NCBI RefSeq assembly: GCF_003589595.1
Contig: NW_020653750.1
Location: 4,750,557-4,814,556, forward strand
Length of the DNA: 64,000 bases
Direction of reading: 5' to 3'
From: Hyposmocoma kahamanoa
Taxonomy: Eukaryota > Arthropoda > Insecta > Lepidoptera > Cosmopterigidae
In this document: piece after piece, positions 45,643 to 57,960 of the stretch
Layout: each line of letters opens with the position of its first letter
Position numbering within the stretch: the first letter of the stretch is position 1
Notes under the pieces: model-generated
The model's input: only the letters and a program-made list of their open reading frames with translations
Databases searched by the model: none
Told to the model about the DNA's origin: nothing
Translations under genes and position numbers: made by a program

Positions 45643-45774
45643 TATATTTATGGGAGACTAGAGCCTAAACTAGGTCTAGCCTATATCATAGGTATCCAGG
45701 CACCCTCTTCGCGTGTAGTATAAGTTACCAAGTCGATAATGGAGAGGCAAGAGAGATACATTAAACGTGTAAAG

Positions 45775-45831
45775 TACCACGAGTTTGGACTTAGCTCTAA
45801 TAACCTTAGAGCTAAGTCCAAACTCATGGTA
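45775..45831. repeat. Near-perfect 26-bp-arm hairpin
   Basis: TACCACGAGTTTGGACTTAG and CTCTAA, loop TAACC, then TTAGAG and CTAAGTCCAAACTCATGGTA. There are only one or two mismatches near the outer end. Confidence 0.85.
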
Positions 45832-46917
45832 CCACGATTTTGTGTAACTAAGGCAAACGATTATTTTATGGGGAATTGTATACGTTTTGAAAATAATATT
45901 TGGAGCATATATTAAGATTCTCTAAGTTTAAAATTATATTAAAATATTGTAATTAAAAAGTCATATTACAAAATTGAACACTACGTGTTACATAAAGATG
46001 CATGGACAGACCACATGGCTCTAGATTTCACACAAAGATTCAAAGATTCCATAGCATTTAAGTTTATTTGAAAAGAGCACTCTAGTCCATAACTTCAGTG
46101 AATTGCATTCATTTACATTTTTCACTTTCCATAGGTTCAATACTCACGATTGATTATTCCCATCTGATCTCCTAAAACAGACCCCCGGGTAGATCCGTTT
46201 TATTTCATAGTATTTTCTATTCCCATCGGAATATATGCAGGGTATCAAGAATAAATAATTATATTTTATTCCCACCTGATAACCCTGATACTTAAAAGCT
46301 TATTTTGACTGTGATACAGTCGATAAGAAAATCTATTCAAAGCTCTAAGAGATAAGACCATTTGCAAATTGGGCTTATTGATAATGAATATAAATTACAG
46401 AAGGCCTACTCTCAAAATATACAACCGCAGCTGCGTACGAAATCAAAACGATCCGTGAGCTGTCCGCAGTCCGTTAGCCACAACGTTTTCGTTTTGGGCT
46501 TCGGATCCCATAGACAATAACGGACCGATAACGCGAATGGTGAAATAGGTTCTTTTACATGCTTATACAAAAATTGGCTTTAGTGTTGGACCATAATCTA
46601 TCGAAAAGTCATTATCGACTTGGAAACGTTTAATTAAAATCAATATTCTATTTGGGAATATTTTATTTCTTATGGGAATATCCGGGAACGTCATTTGAGA
46701 ATTTATTATTTTGCATTTATAAATGCTCAAATAGTATAAAAAGTGAATTTGTGCAGGAAAAAATATAATTTTAAAAAGTATATTAAAAAAGCGAAAATTT
46801 TATAATATTAATCTGACCATCGCTATGCATTTCCAACCTCAAGATTGATATTAGAAAGAAAATTTTCAAAGGTTTTCAAATAGTGTGAGCTTTTTGTATT
46901 TATGCATTGGTACAGAA

Positions 46918-47036
46918 TTATAATAATAATAATAACATTTATTTCACAGATTGATAGGTACAATTTTATGTTTACCGCGGTCCCCACACTAGGCAAGCCT
47001 GTATCGCGGGGTCCCAGACATCTGATTTACATAGAA
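46918..47036 (-). repeat. Probable LINE 3' end fragment
   Basis: On the minus strand: GTCTGGGACCCCGCGATACA, GGCTTGCCTAGTGTGGGG, ACCGCGGTAAACATAAAATT, then AATAAATGTTATTATTATTA. This is a polyadenylation-like signal with a TTA repeat tail, as in non-LTR 3' ends. Confidence 0.45.
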
Positions 47037-47765
47037 AACATTTATTATTATTAATATCAGTGAGCGGTTTAAGTAAATCTTTAACACTTCAATTTACTTT
47101 GGAAATAATTAAAAGTTACGTATATAATAGTAGTAATATTATCGACAATAATTAAATCAATAATACTGTTATCATATGTTTATTTGCTTAAAACATGGTT
47201 TAACAGAATATGTATAAATAAATTAAAAAGATGTGTCGAGAGACAGTGTTAGTACAAACATGTTCGGAATGTATTAAATAGCATGCAAATGTCTAATTGT
47301 ATACAATGTCAATTGACTACTATTGGTCGAGCGCCTTCGATTTGTACAGAAAAATAGACACCTCTCCGAAGTGAGACAAGTGGTCACGAGCGACTGCGAG
47401 TTGCGATAAGCCACGCAAAACGAGCTCTATACACTATACACATTGGCGCTCGCCTTCACTCGGTCAGCTAGGAATATGACACCGAACGATGGCAAGGCAA
47501 GGCAAAATACGGTGATAATTAGCGTTCTCTCGGCAACGTTGGCCAACATGTCACTGTGTTGTTGGCTTTAGAAAAAAGTAATTTTTAGTAGTTAGAGATG
47601 TCAGTGGGACAAAATCGGAAACGGGTGGATAATTTTATTTTCAGGAACTAAGAATGCCTAGTAAATGAGTCTTGTTTAATCTAAATTAACTATAAAATTA
47701 TGTATAGACAAACCTAATGATGGAATTGTATTATCATATAATCTAGTTACATTCAAATTTCTGTT

Positions 47766-48545
47766 AAATTTTGACTCTTCAAAATGCAAGCGAACAAATG
47801 AAGATGGTCTTTTATCCTATATTTATATTCGGTAGTCATAGATTTACACTATCCTTTCTTTCTTGTTTCATTTGTAGGTTAAATTGAAATAATAAATTGA
47901 ATAATAATAAAATAATAAAAATCTCGTTATGGATTGTTTTAATAACAGACTATCGATAATATGTATGCTTACAAGAACAACACTATCACAATATAATCGT
48001 TAACAACAATCATCAAAATATTCAAACAAACAGGCTATCTAGAGTCACCAAAGCAAAATCTGGCAAGATTTATGGATAAACAACTTAAATAAGTCTAATT
48101 ACATGTGATATTTGGGCTATTCTGTGATTTATAGCCAGAAAAATAACACATGCCTGTGCAATTTAACATTCGGTTGGTTTTCGCTTTTGATATTGTTCAC
48201 ATCACTTAATGGTGCAGCGACTCATTTTTATTAATACATAATTGTTCTCACTGTCAATATTTTTGTCCATTCTATTACAATTCATGCGAATAATTCAATA
48301 AAACACTTGGTAAAACATTTGTTTTGATATTTGATGTACTTCCCTTTGACAACGGTATCATGTACTGCGAAATGGACACAGTTGACATTTAAGATGACGT
48401 AACGTATTTTCGATTCCCGTGTTTTGCACAGACCAATGTAATGCTATCTCTTTAGGCTTACGACAGCACGCAGTAGTTGAACAAAGACAATAACATCTTT
48501 ATGTTTTCAACGTCGAAATGCATTATATCGACGCCGTGTCGACGC
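47766..48545 (-). pseudogene. Inverted copy of a THAP-domain repeat, broken
   Basis: Reverse-complement match of 59210-60010 over about 780 bp; for example ACAAAGACAATAACATCTTT, TTGACAACGGTATCATGTAC, AACACATGCCTGTGCAAT, TAACAACAATCATCAAAATA. The THAP start (MSRCTIK) meets a stop two codons after the first Cys, and a one-base insertion shifts the frame at the Cys-x2-His site, although the Cys codon TGT itself is kept. Similarity ends abruptly at both sides. Confidence 0.75.
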
Positions 48546-48673
48546 CGGAAAGAGATCTTGTCGTATCTCGAAAAATAGAAATTTACACCAAGGCCGAAAA
48601 ACTATTTCAAAAAATTATCTCTGTTTAATTTGAATTAGTAGAAAGTCAATCACAAAGCCAAATCACATCCTAA

Positions 48674-49274
48674 GGGCGCGTGATTACGCTAAGAAAATCG
48701 CCGGGTCTATGCAAGAATTCGTGTCGTTTCTACACACGAACTGTGTACACAGCCTCGGCGCCGGACAAGAAAAAAATCTTGTCTACCCCCGACTCGACGC
48801 GCTCTGCTGCTATTGCATAGGGCGCATTGTCAGTAAACGAATGTTTATGCGCGTGGACTGATTTTGCAAAGTACCACTGTTGCACCACTAATTTCATTGC
48901 AACTAATAAAATGCATTATTTATTTATAAGTTTAGTAGAGGAACGACCCGTGCCGTATTGTGAAACAAAACCTTAGAGATTTATAAAGATAAACGACGTA
49001 CTTTTGAGGCGTGGAGAGAAATATTTATTATTCTATACATATAATTTGCAATCACATTTATTTTTTATTAGTAGTCAACATATTTCTTCACACAGTCGGT
49101 AGTAAAACGACACCTACCCGAAAGCATTCGTATCGTGTACATACTCATCATTTTCTTGTCTGCAACAGACACGAAATATTTTCGTGGCTAGATCCGACAA
49201 AATTCTTGTAGTGTACAAGGCCATTCTCATCTTTTCTGTTGCAGACACGACGAATTTCTTGTGTACACGCGCCG
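48674..49274. mobile_element. MITE with GC-rich terminal repeats and TAA target duplication
   Basis: TAA at 48671-48673 and again at 49275-49277 flanks termini GGGCGCGTG and CACGCGCCG. Inside both ends, related inverted pieces (AAGAATTCGTGTCGTTTCTA and ACACGACGAATTTCTTG) are visible, with more GACACGA motifs in the body. A three-base TWA duplication is typical of PIF/Harbinger elements. No transposase is encoded. Confidence 0.6.
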
Positions 49275-49956
49275 TAAGACACCAATACAACAGGTTTTTT
49301 TTATAACTGCTGTTTTTTAAGAAAAGCCTTGTTTCTTTTTACTGTACCTGTTTATTCGTTGGTCGTGTTCAATTTTTACGTTGATAAAATTACTGTGCAG
49401 AACTGTCAAAATGTTTCAATATGAGCTGTGATTTTTGCGGCCAAGTCTGGCACTGTGATATTCTTTTGTTGGGTGAGATGCGCGCGGCGCATCAAAAATA
49501 TGACATCATTGGGCTCGCCATGATTGTTATTGTGACACAATTTTAAAATGGCGGTTTTATCACTCGAATTCGACAGCTAAATGTGGATATAATAGATTTG
49601 TGGCGGCTTTAGACGCCGCCTATTATCACCGGCTGGCTGTGGCAGTCTCTATGGACGAAAGTCACCAAAGAGAGTATCACGCTTGCCGAAAATGTTTGAC
49701 AGTTTTTAGTTACGTTAATTGTCATGTCAGCGATTGCAAATTGTTTGCCCGGTTTGATAAAAAGCTATTAGTAAAAACCACGAAACATTATAATTATATC
49801 GCCATTCACGAAGTTCACGAGGCCGTTTTATTGTTCGTTACGAGAGCGATAAATTCCCCCAAAGGTTTATCGCAGCGGCATGCAACATCCACTGGTGGTT
49901 GTCTAACAACAAAATAGACAAAAATTTATCTTTTTTTTAATTAGTTCATCAAGTTT

Positions 49957-50180
49957 ACCCAGAACACCGAGGTCAAAACCAATTTAGATTTTTTCCAAAT
50001 TGGTTTTCTACCTGGAATCGAATTCGGGACCAAGGACTACGGAATTCACTCCGCAGCACTACTCAGAACACCTAGTCCAAAATCACTGCAGAAAAGTTCA
50101 TTTCCCAAATTGGTTCTATCGGGAATCGAATCCGGGACCAAGAGCTACGAAGTTTGCTCCGCGGTACTACCCAGAACACT
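49957..50180 (-). repeat. Tandem pair of about 110-bp tRNA-like (B-box) units
   Basis: Two units each contain CCAAATTGGTT, GGAATCGAATTCGGGACCAA or GGAATCGAATCCGGGACCAA, CTACG, CTCCGC and ACTAC(C)CAGAACAC. On the minus strand GGATTCGATTCCC is a B-box match. The arrangement suggests a tandemly duplicated SINE piece. Confidence 0.7.
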
Positions 50181-50359
50181 TTGTTTTTATGATAGCCTAG
50201 TCAACATTTAACGATAAGTACAAAAATCCGAGTCCAGCAAAAAAAAAACGAAAAAGAATCCACGAAATAACAATACGATATGTATATTTTAAGTTGAAAC
50301 ACTATAAGGTGGGACGTTGCTGAGGCTCTAGTGATGCGCTCAAAACGATACACAAACGA

Positions 50360-50425
50360 AAGACGGACGCAGTCACGTACTACGTAACGTAGTGATGTAG
50401 TCTACGTCACTGCGTCCGCAACGAA
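50360..50425. repeat. Imperfect inverted repeat in a CG-rich stretch
   Basis: GGACGCAGTCACGTACTACG faces CTACGTCACTGCGTCC across TAACGTAGTGATGTAGT. ACGTAGT motifs also repeat directly. Confidence 0.6.
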
Positions 50426-53400
50426 GCTCATAATACGTAGTTCGTTGGTTGCTCGTACCCCGAAGGACTTTCGGATCAACGATGGCCGTGCTTCGTTGGC
50501 CATAGGCAACGTCGGCACGGCTAACGTGAATGTAGAATACCAGTAGAATGAATGAAAAAATAGGGTCCTTTAAGATGGACATACTGTAAAAATCAAATTA
50601 TGTTATAAAATGAACATTTCACAACAAATATGTTAATTTTATGTAAAATACTATTAATGTAACTTACAATATGCTATTACCAATATCTTTGTAATATAAA
50701 ATTTATTCTAAGTGGCTAATTAAACATTTTGAATTCAAAGCCATCGTCAAAATGACTACGTGTCACTGCCATAAAGCATTTGTTTAAAAATAGTATCTGT
50801 CGTCGTGAAAAATGACGACGAGATTTTGAAAATACAAATCTTCAATTTCTAAAAATGTAGATAATATACATAATCTGACTAATATATATTAAAAATATTG
50901 TGTAATAAAGTTGAATGTCCACGCCATTGCTGACCAAATTGAAATGCTCCGAGAGTTCATGCAGAAGCATCAATATTTTGACGTAGTTTTCTGCTACAAG
51001 ATCTGAAGGGAAATTAGTTAATCACCATATTATTTACGGGCTAGCAGGCTCCACCAAGACTAGCTCCAGCAAGTGCTAGCAGAAGGTATGTGTTTAGGTT
51101 TTGTATCTTTGTTCTTATTCATAATTTCTAGAAAGTGACGCTCATCAATCTATGCTCAATCTATGCATCTGGGTATAGCTTCTTGGGCCTATCTTCTTTA
51201 AGCTATAAAAATGTGTTTTGCTGGTTTTCATTACGCATACGCACGAGCATGTATTAATAATAAATTGTATTATTTTGAGTTAATGTTTGCTTTTATTACG
51301 TTTTCAATAAGGTAAAGCGGCATGGCAGCGGAAGGGCGGAACTTGCTCCAGGCAGCTGTACTTAACTTGATAGCAGCGCAGCATTAAGTTCTTTATAATT
51401 ATTAAAATAAAAAGTTTATTGTGTTCACTCGTTTATTCATTTTCAATCATTACATCAAGTGCAAATTTTATATTTTACATAGGTATGAGTCTTAAGTATA
51501 TGATTGAATACACAACTTCCAAACACAAGTTGCTCTACAATACTAGAAATTATTTCAGGCCATTCAATCTCTTGATGGCGTCACTTGCAATTTCGTACGT
51601 CTCAATTCCGGTACATATTGAACGCAACTTAATATGTTGAGTTGTGTTGCCCATGTATAGAAAATACAAGGGCAATTTACAGTGTGTTACTTCCATCAAC
51701 GCACTACATTATTACAGGGCCATCTTTGTTCATATATTGAGCTCACAGACATAGCAAAGTTTGTCTGTAAAAAATTTTTTTTTTTAATGAAGAATAAGAA
51801 TACATTTATTAATAACTAGGGTAAAACCGGGTTAGATTTCCCACTTTTTGAAAGGGCCTCTTAATTTCAAAATTATTGGTTTACCATGAATAATTCCTAT
51901 GGATATAACTAGTTTAATCTTTTATATTACATTAAGACTTGATTTTATTGACCTAACATTTACTGATTTTGAAGAAATTGACTTTTTGCAAACCTATTTT
52001 TTTGAGGATAGATGCCTACACGTATGGATAGACGCCACACGATGAAAATACTAAGAAAGATAGACGCTCTTTGAAATAGTAAAATTCATAATAAAATGTT
52101 TTATTTGTAATCTTTAATATATTGTGTATACATCTATAACAATAAATATATACGTATTTAAAGTTACTACCTACTTCACTTCGTATTTCTGTAGCTATCA
52201 AAGCATTCCATACAAAAATGTTCGCTGTTTGTAATATGACTAATTTGTCTTTAAACTACTTTTACTTACTTTTAAACTACATATTATCATTTATTTGTCT
52301 TTTTTACTAAAATAATGTATTTTATTATTTTCTTTTCCTAACTTTCTTGTCTTTTCCTATACTGCGAAAAATCGAAGTGACTATCCTGTTCGATATGGAT
52401 AGATGCCTTTTTATTATTTAACCAAGCTATATTCAAAAGAGCGATTACTGACACCTAGGTGCGCAGTTAATGAACCAGTGTATAGTTATAATAAAAATAA
52501 AACGGAATTTATTTTAACTTACAAAGTTATGCAATAGTAAATACTTGCGTCTGAAATTTTGAACCCATGTCGTGTTCGTCGCGGAGATACGCGCATGCAT
52601 AAGCTAAACGCGTCTATTCCACACGAAGCCCCGCAGGAACTTTGATGAGTGGTGTCTATACTCCTTATTTAAACTAATATTTTTTTGTTGCGATTTGGGG
52701 AAGTTAGGTTTTTGAAAACGAGGCACCTATCCCACTGCGGCATCTATCCCGGTTTTACCCTATAGGTAATAACATAAGGTCTTAAAATATAACATTGGTT
52801 TGCGCTCTATAGTCTACCAGTTAAGGTGTACAATATTATTTAAATGTCACAGAATAAAATTAAATTATATACACAATATGAGAAAAAAATATGTTAATAA
52901 ACGTGTCACATCGCTAGTCACCAAATTTGTTACTGTCGTCCAAAAACTCTTGTACACTATAATAAAGTTTTAAGAGCATTTTTAAATTTTATGTGCTCTA
53001 ATCTTTTAAATTCATTCGGAATGCTTTTGTATATTTTGACCGACATCACATAAAAGCTTTTGTGGTTAAATGCTGAGGTATGATTGCCCGAGTAAACCAT
53101 TCTTTGCACAAGTCTTAAACTTCTATGGTTCCTTTTATCTGCGTTTTCAAAATATGACGGATATTTCTGGACATCCTTAATGTACAGGCATGGTAAAGGT
53201 AGGATTATGCACTTGTCGAAAAATGGCTTACACGAATCCATTTGAGACCCACCGCAGATGATACGTACACAGCGTTTTTGTATCTTAAATACCTGCATAA
53301 ACTCTACTGAGTTTCCCAAAAAAATTATACAGTAATTTATATATAGACTGCACAGAACCAAAATAAGCTGTTAAGGCCGCATCCACAGACGCATTCTGTA

Positions 53401-53886
53401 CTAATTTTCTCAATGGGTACATAAACCGTGACAAATTGTTACACAAGTTCTCAACATGGCCTTTCCAGTTGCAATTGCTGTCAAGGATAAGACCCAAAAA
53501 TTTTGTGTGTTTAACTTGTTCTATATTAACAAGATTAAACGAGATGTTTAACTCTATCAGCAGTCTTTTAGACGAGTGAAATTGCATGATGTTAGTTTTT
53601 GTTAGGTTTATACTGAGACCATTTCCATTCATCCATCCTATGATGTCACTTATAGTTTTATTAATGTCACGTTCGTATTGCTCTTTGTCTTCACACTTTA
53701 TAACAGCAGTGCTATCGTCTGCAAATAATACCATTTGTTTACTAATATATCTTGGAAGATCGTTTATGTAAAACAGAAAGAGAAGCTACCTTGGGGGATG
53801 CCTCTATTATTCTTCCTGTAGGCGGATCTTCCACTTTCGTTTCTTAAGTTTCTATTACTTTGTGTACGACACAATCTAAGACATGC

Positions 53887-54153
53887 TTACGAATGAACAT
53901 AATGTGCAATCTGACAAACAAACCATATTTGCAGATCGAGAAATAACTTTTCTTGGTGGTGGTGGGTCAATAAACCTAGAATATTTTTGAACACCATGCG
54001 TGTTACATCTTCAAAAAGATTATACAAAATTCTCGCAGCGAGCCGGTAATCGCTTACAACTTTGCTATCAGTAAGCGATACCAAGAAACTGCGATTCCTT
54101 TGACGTCGTCTCTCTACTTCATCTTCACGTATTTCTTGTCCGAGCGCCTCCAC
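53887..54153 (-). pseudogene. HARBI1-like (PIF/Harbinger) transposase N-terminal fragment
   Basis: An 88-codon frame without ATG reads REDEVERRRQRNRSFLVSL and TDSKVVSDYRLAARILYNLF. The basic stretch followed by a (L/F)...YRL..R..I..L pattern resembles the N-terminal part of Harbinger nucleases. The catalytic DDE region is not found. It lies inside the interruption of the LINE at 52955-57030. Assignment is tentative; it could be an unrelated frame. Confidence 0.35.
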
Positions 54154-55600
54154 AACTAACAGTATTCACTATTTTTTTACACAAACGATGTACAAACGAT
54201 ACCCTCGAGCTACCGTTGGTTTTATGTCATTTCTAAGATGAAAATAATGTCAAAATACGACACGAAAGCAACTACTTGTGTCAAATTACGATCTTCGACT
54301 CGTCGTTACTTCCGTGTCCGATACGAAGCACGGATACACGTTGTCAAAATCCTGTCAAAATGGCTTTTCGTAGTAGCTTTATCAACATCCGATATCGGAC
54401 ACCCATATAAATCACGCGTTTCATTCCGCAATCGTTCCGCAATTGGGCACTTAACGCGTTTCAGAGTAAGAAATTATTAAAACGAAGGACGTACGCAGCT
54501 ACGTGTATCGGATTTTACTTTTGGGAGTAGACCCCCTGGTAACAAGCCCGCTTGCAAAGCGACGATTAACAAAATAAATAGCAATCGATAAATGACACAA
54601 GTACGTCTCTGACCAACTTTTGACTGGGAATACCACAGTTAAAACTTAGATTTTAAATATTATTTAAGACTGATTTTTGATTACTTGTGATTTGAAATGT
54701 GTCAATATTAATATAAAATAACAGATAATTATAACATTTAACCACAATAGCACAATAAAATGTATATTTGATTTTTAAGCTTCTTCAAATTAAGAAATAT
54801 AATGAAGGGATCCGTTGGGAGTTGCAAATTATGGAGTGGATCAGTTGGGATTTAAAATTGACGGTGGACCAGTAGTAGTGGACCAAATGGGAATAACCTC
54901 ACGCTGTACTACGTAATTAATATATATTTTTAAAACATGCAAGAGTTTTCTATTTTCGTAATGAGCCGCTCCATAAGCAAACTCATTGCATTAAAATTAC
55001 TCAATAAACCGATTACCACCTTACAGAATACTCAATTAGTGCCTTCACAGAGAAAATGCAATTTTACGCACGGGCACTCTACCTTCCTGTATCTTTATTT
55101 TAATCTTTATAGATTACTAAAACTGTTCCAGTATGTTATCTAACTATGTTACGTACATATGACATTATTGAGTTTTGTAATTAATACACAAATAAAATAG
55201 TTGTTTTTTGATTTGTCTTGTTCACTGTGTCCCGACGTTGGATGGATGTTGATTTTAGATTTATTGTCGTTGTTTACTATCAATTTGGGTCACTTCGAAT
55301 TTCCCGGTAACTTTCAATACAACTGATTTGAAGATTTCTTTTCTTTTCTCAAAAAATTTGTAGGCAAATACTGAACGTATTTGACTACGGAATATAGTAC
55401 AATAGAACAACCGTAATTAATTCTATAACAGAACAAAATACCGTAATAATTATGTCATATGTCGATAGTTGGACTAATTTATAGTCTTTGAACTAACATA
55501 TTTTGATAAAAATTTACTCATTTGCAAATTTTGGTTAGTTAGCGTTATGTACTCAGGAAGGCAGTAAAACTACCTATCGTGTTATATGCCGCTAACAAAT
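54154..55600. other. Remainder of the insertion that splits the LINE; nothing identified
   Basis: CG-containing DNA at 54.24-54.5 kb (AAATACGACACGAAAGCAAC, TTCCGTGTCCGATACGAAGC, ACATCCGATATCGGACACC) has short inverted motifs of the kind seen in DNA transposon ends. 54.6-55.6 kb is AT-rich and featureless. Clear terminal repeats could not be fixed by eye. Confidence 0.4.
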
Positions 55601-57359
55601 ACACATCGTATATTAAGATATGACAAGACAAGTTCCAACGCCTTGCCACTTACTCCGTAATATTGCAGCTTCCTAATTAGAGTAATATGGTCCACGCAAT
55701 CTAATGCCTTTGAGAGGTCATAGAAAACCCCAATAGCATTCGGGACCTTTCCCAAGAATCAAAGATATGTTTTAGTAGTGCTACCCTCGCATCGCAAGTC
55801 GGTCTATCACTAGTAAACTCATATTGTTCACTATGAAAAATATGATTCGTACCGAAATACGACAGTAGTTGAGTCAACATAACTATTTGGGATATTTTAC
55901 TTGAAGCTGGTAGAATTGAAATGGGCCTATAATGAGTAGGATCAACTTTCCTACCGCTTTTGAATAAAGGAATAACCTTACTGTATTTCATCAAATCGGG
56001 AAAAAATACCTTCGTCAACGCACCTATTGAATGCATCAGCTAAATGTGGGGAAATTAGTAAAATTACCGAGTCTATAACTTTAGTCGATATGCCCCAGAG
56101 ATATTAAGTTTTTTTAAGATGTATAAATTTAATGATGTCTTTTCAATTAACATGATGAAAATTAAATACACTGTCACAAAATGTAACATTTTTCTTTAGG
56201 AGATCAATAGCAAGAGATGGAGAGGTATTTAATGATTTTGTAGTGTTCACGGCGATTTCCGAAAAGAACGATTCAAAAGCTTGGGCTACCTCATCTTTTG
56301 ATTTAATAAGTTTGCCGTCTAACTCTAGAACTATATCTCTATCACGTTGTTTAACCCTGCCTGACTCTTTATTTATTATACTCCAAGTAGTTTTAGATTT
56401 ATTTTTCGATTGTATAATTTTATCGCTGTGAAACTTAACCTTAACTACACATACTTTTTTAAATATTTATGAATAACTTTTAACATATTCTATAAAACTG
56501 GAATTAGTATGATAAGTTTTCATAGCATATAGCTCATACCAACGAGACCTACTCTTATACAGTATACATACTGGTGCCCAGTCATTGAATTTACTCTCCC
56601 TGTGGAAAGTTAGTGTTTTCGATGATCACGTTATCAAATTCAGTTCTAATGCAATTAAATATCGTGCTATATAAAATATTTAGAATCTTCGGTATATGGG
56701 GGAGGGAATTTCAACTATTGTCGATATTCTTTTGAAATCTAATGATTCGTTCTGTGGTAATCGGTCTGCAGAGAAATTGATCTACCTTCTTGGTCATTTT
56801 ACAATTAAAAGTACCCAATTGGCCATTATGGTTTGACCTTAAGCAATTTATTATTGATTTAGATACTGCGTTTGTGTTGCAAAAAATGTTATCAATACAA
56901 GTAGACGATGAAGCAGTGATGCGAGTTGGTTCCAAGAAAAGATTGATCAAGTTAAAACTTTTTAATAAATAAATGAGTCTTACAGAAGTAGAACAGTTTT
57001 CCAACAGGTAAACCTGCAACCATTGCAATCTCCACAGACTAACATGGTTTTTTTTTTGGTAAAATCTGTTTTAAACTATCTTCCATAATTAATTCAAGCT
57101 CGTTGTAATTAGTAGAGGGGGGCCTGTGTACACATAAGATGGGTCACGGATCCAATTCCACATATGAAATTTCAATAGTCCATTCAGTAGAGAGGTCTGT
57201 AATATCCTTAAGTTCTTTGATTTTACATTACGCTTAATAATAATCATTGATCCGCCTTTACTTAAGTTCTTTCTTATGAACGACCTAACTATTCAATAAT
57301 TTTCTTCTTTCGTCGTTTTAGTCTTTGAATAATTCAACTGTAAACTGCTGAAAAGTATT

Positions 57360-57960
57360 ATCTACTTATATTTCAGTACATACTTTTTAATTTCATAAAA
57401 AAATACGTAAATAAATTCACAACATTTGATCTTCATCTCCTTGATGAAGTGCGAAATGGAGAATGATGATGAGATCCACAACGGAGCAAGCACACCTATC
57501 AATTTTCTCTTTGAAAAACCCAAGTTGTAGCGTTCTGGGAATACGTCTACAGGCAAGGAACTCTATTCGAAATGACACTTTGTGCGAATCTCATAAAAAA
57601 TATAGAGGTAGAAACTCAGCCTACGTCTAGTTTCTTGATGATAGAAAAAGCATGGTGGAATTATTTCATGTAGTTCCGTCGCACAGTCTCCATGATATAT
57701 TCTGTAGGATAGAGACAAGCAACTTTTACGTTGGTGATTAAGGCTTAGTAGCTTCATCTCTAAATAAATCTGAATCACCCATAAACCTCTTCGTACTTTA
57801 TTTATTGGAATTGAAGGTGGTAATTTGCGCCACGAGTGCGTTGCCAATCCTTTAAGGCCCTCCTTGAACCCCTTTTGAAGGGCTCCATACTGTATTCCTA
57901 CGGGAAAACCCCGATAGGGAATTCATTCCTCAACTTAATTGTACGTGTGAGGAAGCTCCT
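57360..57960 (-). mobile_element. LINE 3' coding fragment
   Basis: The minus-strand frame has MPVDVFPERYNLGFSKRKL, resembling the FPxxYNLGxFK tail, and upstream THSWRKLPPSIPINKVR. It is related to the fragment at 34384-35020. Stops occur throughout. Confidence 0.5.

Larger units (their letters stand above)
41563..52950. other. Gene-poor region downstream of transporter copy 2
   Basis: No intact gene is recognised. No AATAAA lies close behind the stop at 41562; the nearest A-rich candidates are weak. The stretches 41.6-42.65, 43.3-43.8, 46.0-46.9, 47.05-47.7 and 50.6-52.9 kb are AT-rich with nothing recognisable. A frame at 49600-49917 (105 codons, no ATG start, several Cys and His) matches no family I know. 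Confidence 0.55.
52955..57030 (-). mobile_element. Long decayed LINE (endonuclease to RT C-terminus), interrupted
   Basis: Minus-strand order from 57030 downward: endonuclease end (FNLINLFLEPTRITASSSTC then IDNIFCNTN, 57028-56711); RT start (SKVIPLFKSGRKVDPTHYRP then ISILPASSKISQ, 56036-55701); block A FYDLSKALDCVDH (about 55690-55640); then a foreign stretch; PQG block RGIPQGS (about 53800); catalytic MVLFADDSTAV (53734); KFLGLILDSNCNWKGHV; and the C-terminal part with IQKRCVRIICGG (53361-52957). Stops and at least two frameshifts (near 53340 and 53780) make it dead. This is the layout of Jockey/CR1-type elements. Confidence 0.78.

Noticed and set aside
49600..49917. 105-codon frame with several Cys and His
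   Set aside because: It lacks an ATG and Cys/His spacing typical of a zinc finger; no family was recognised, so it is only mentioned as unassigned.
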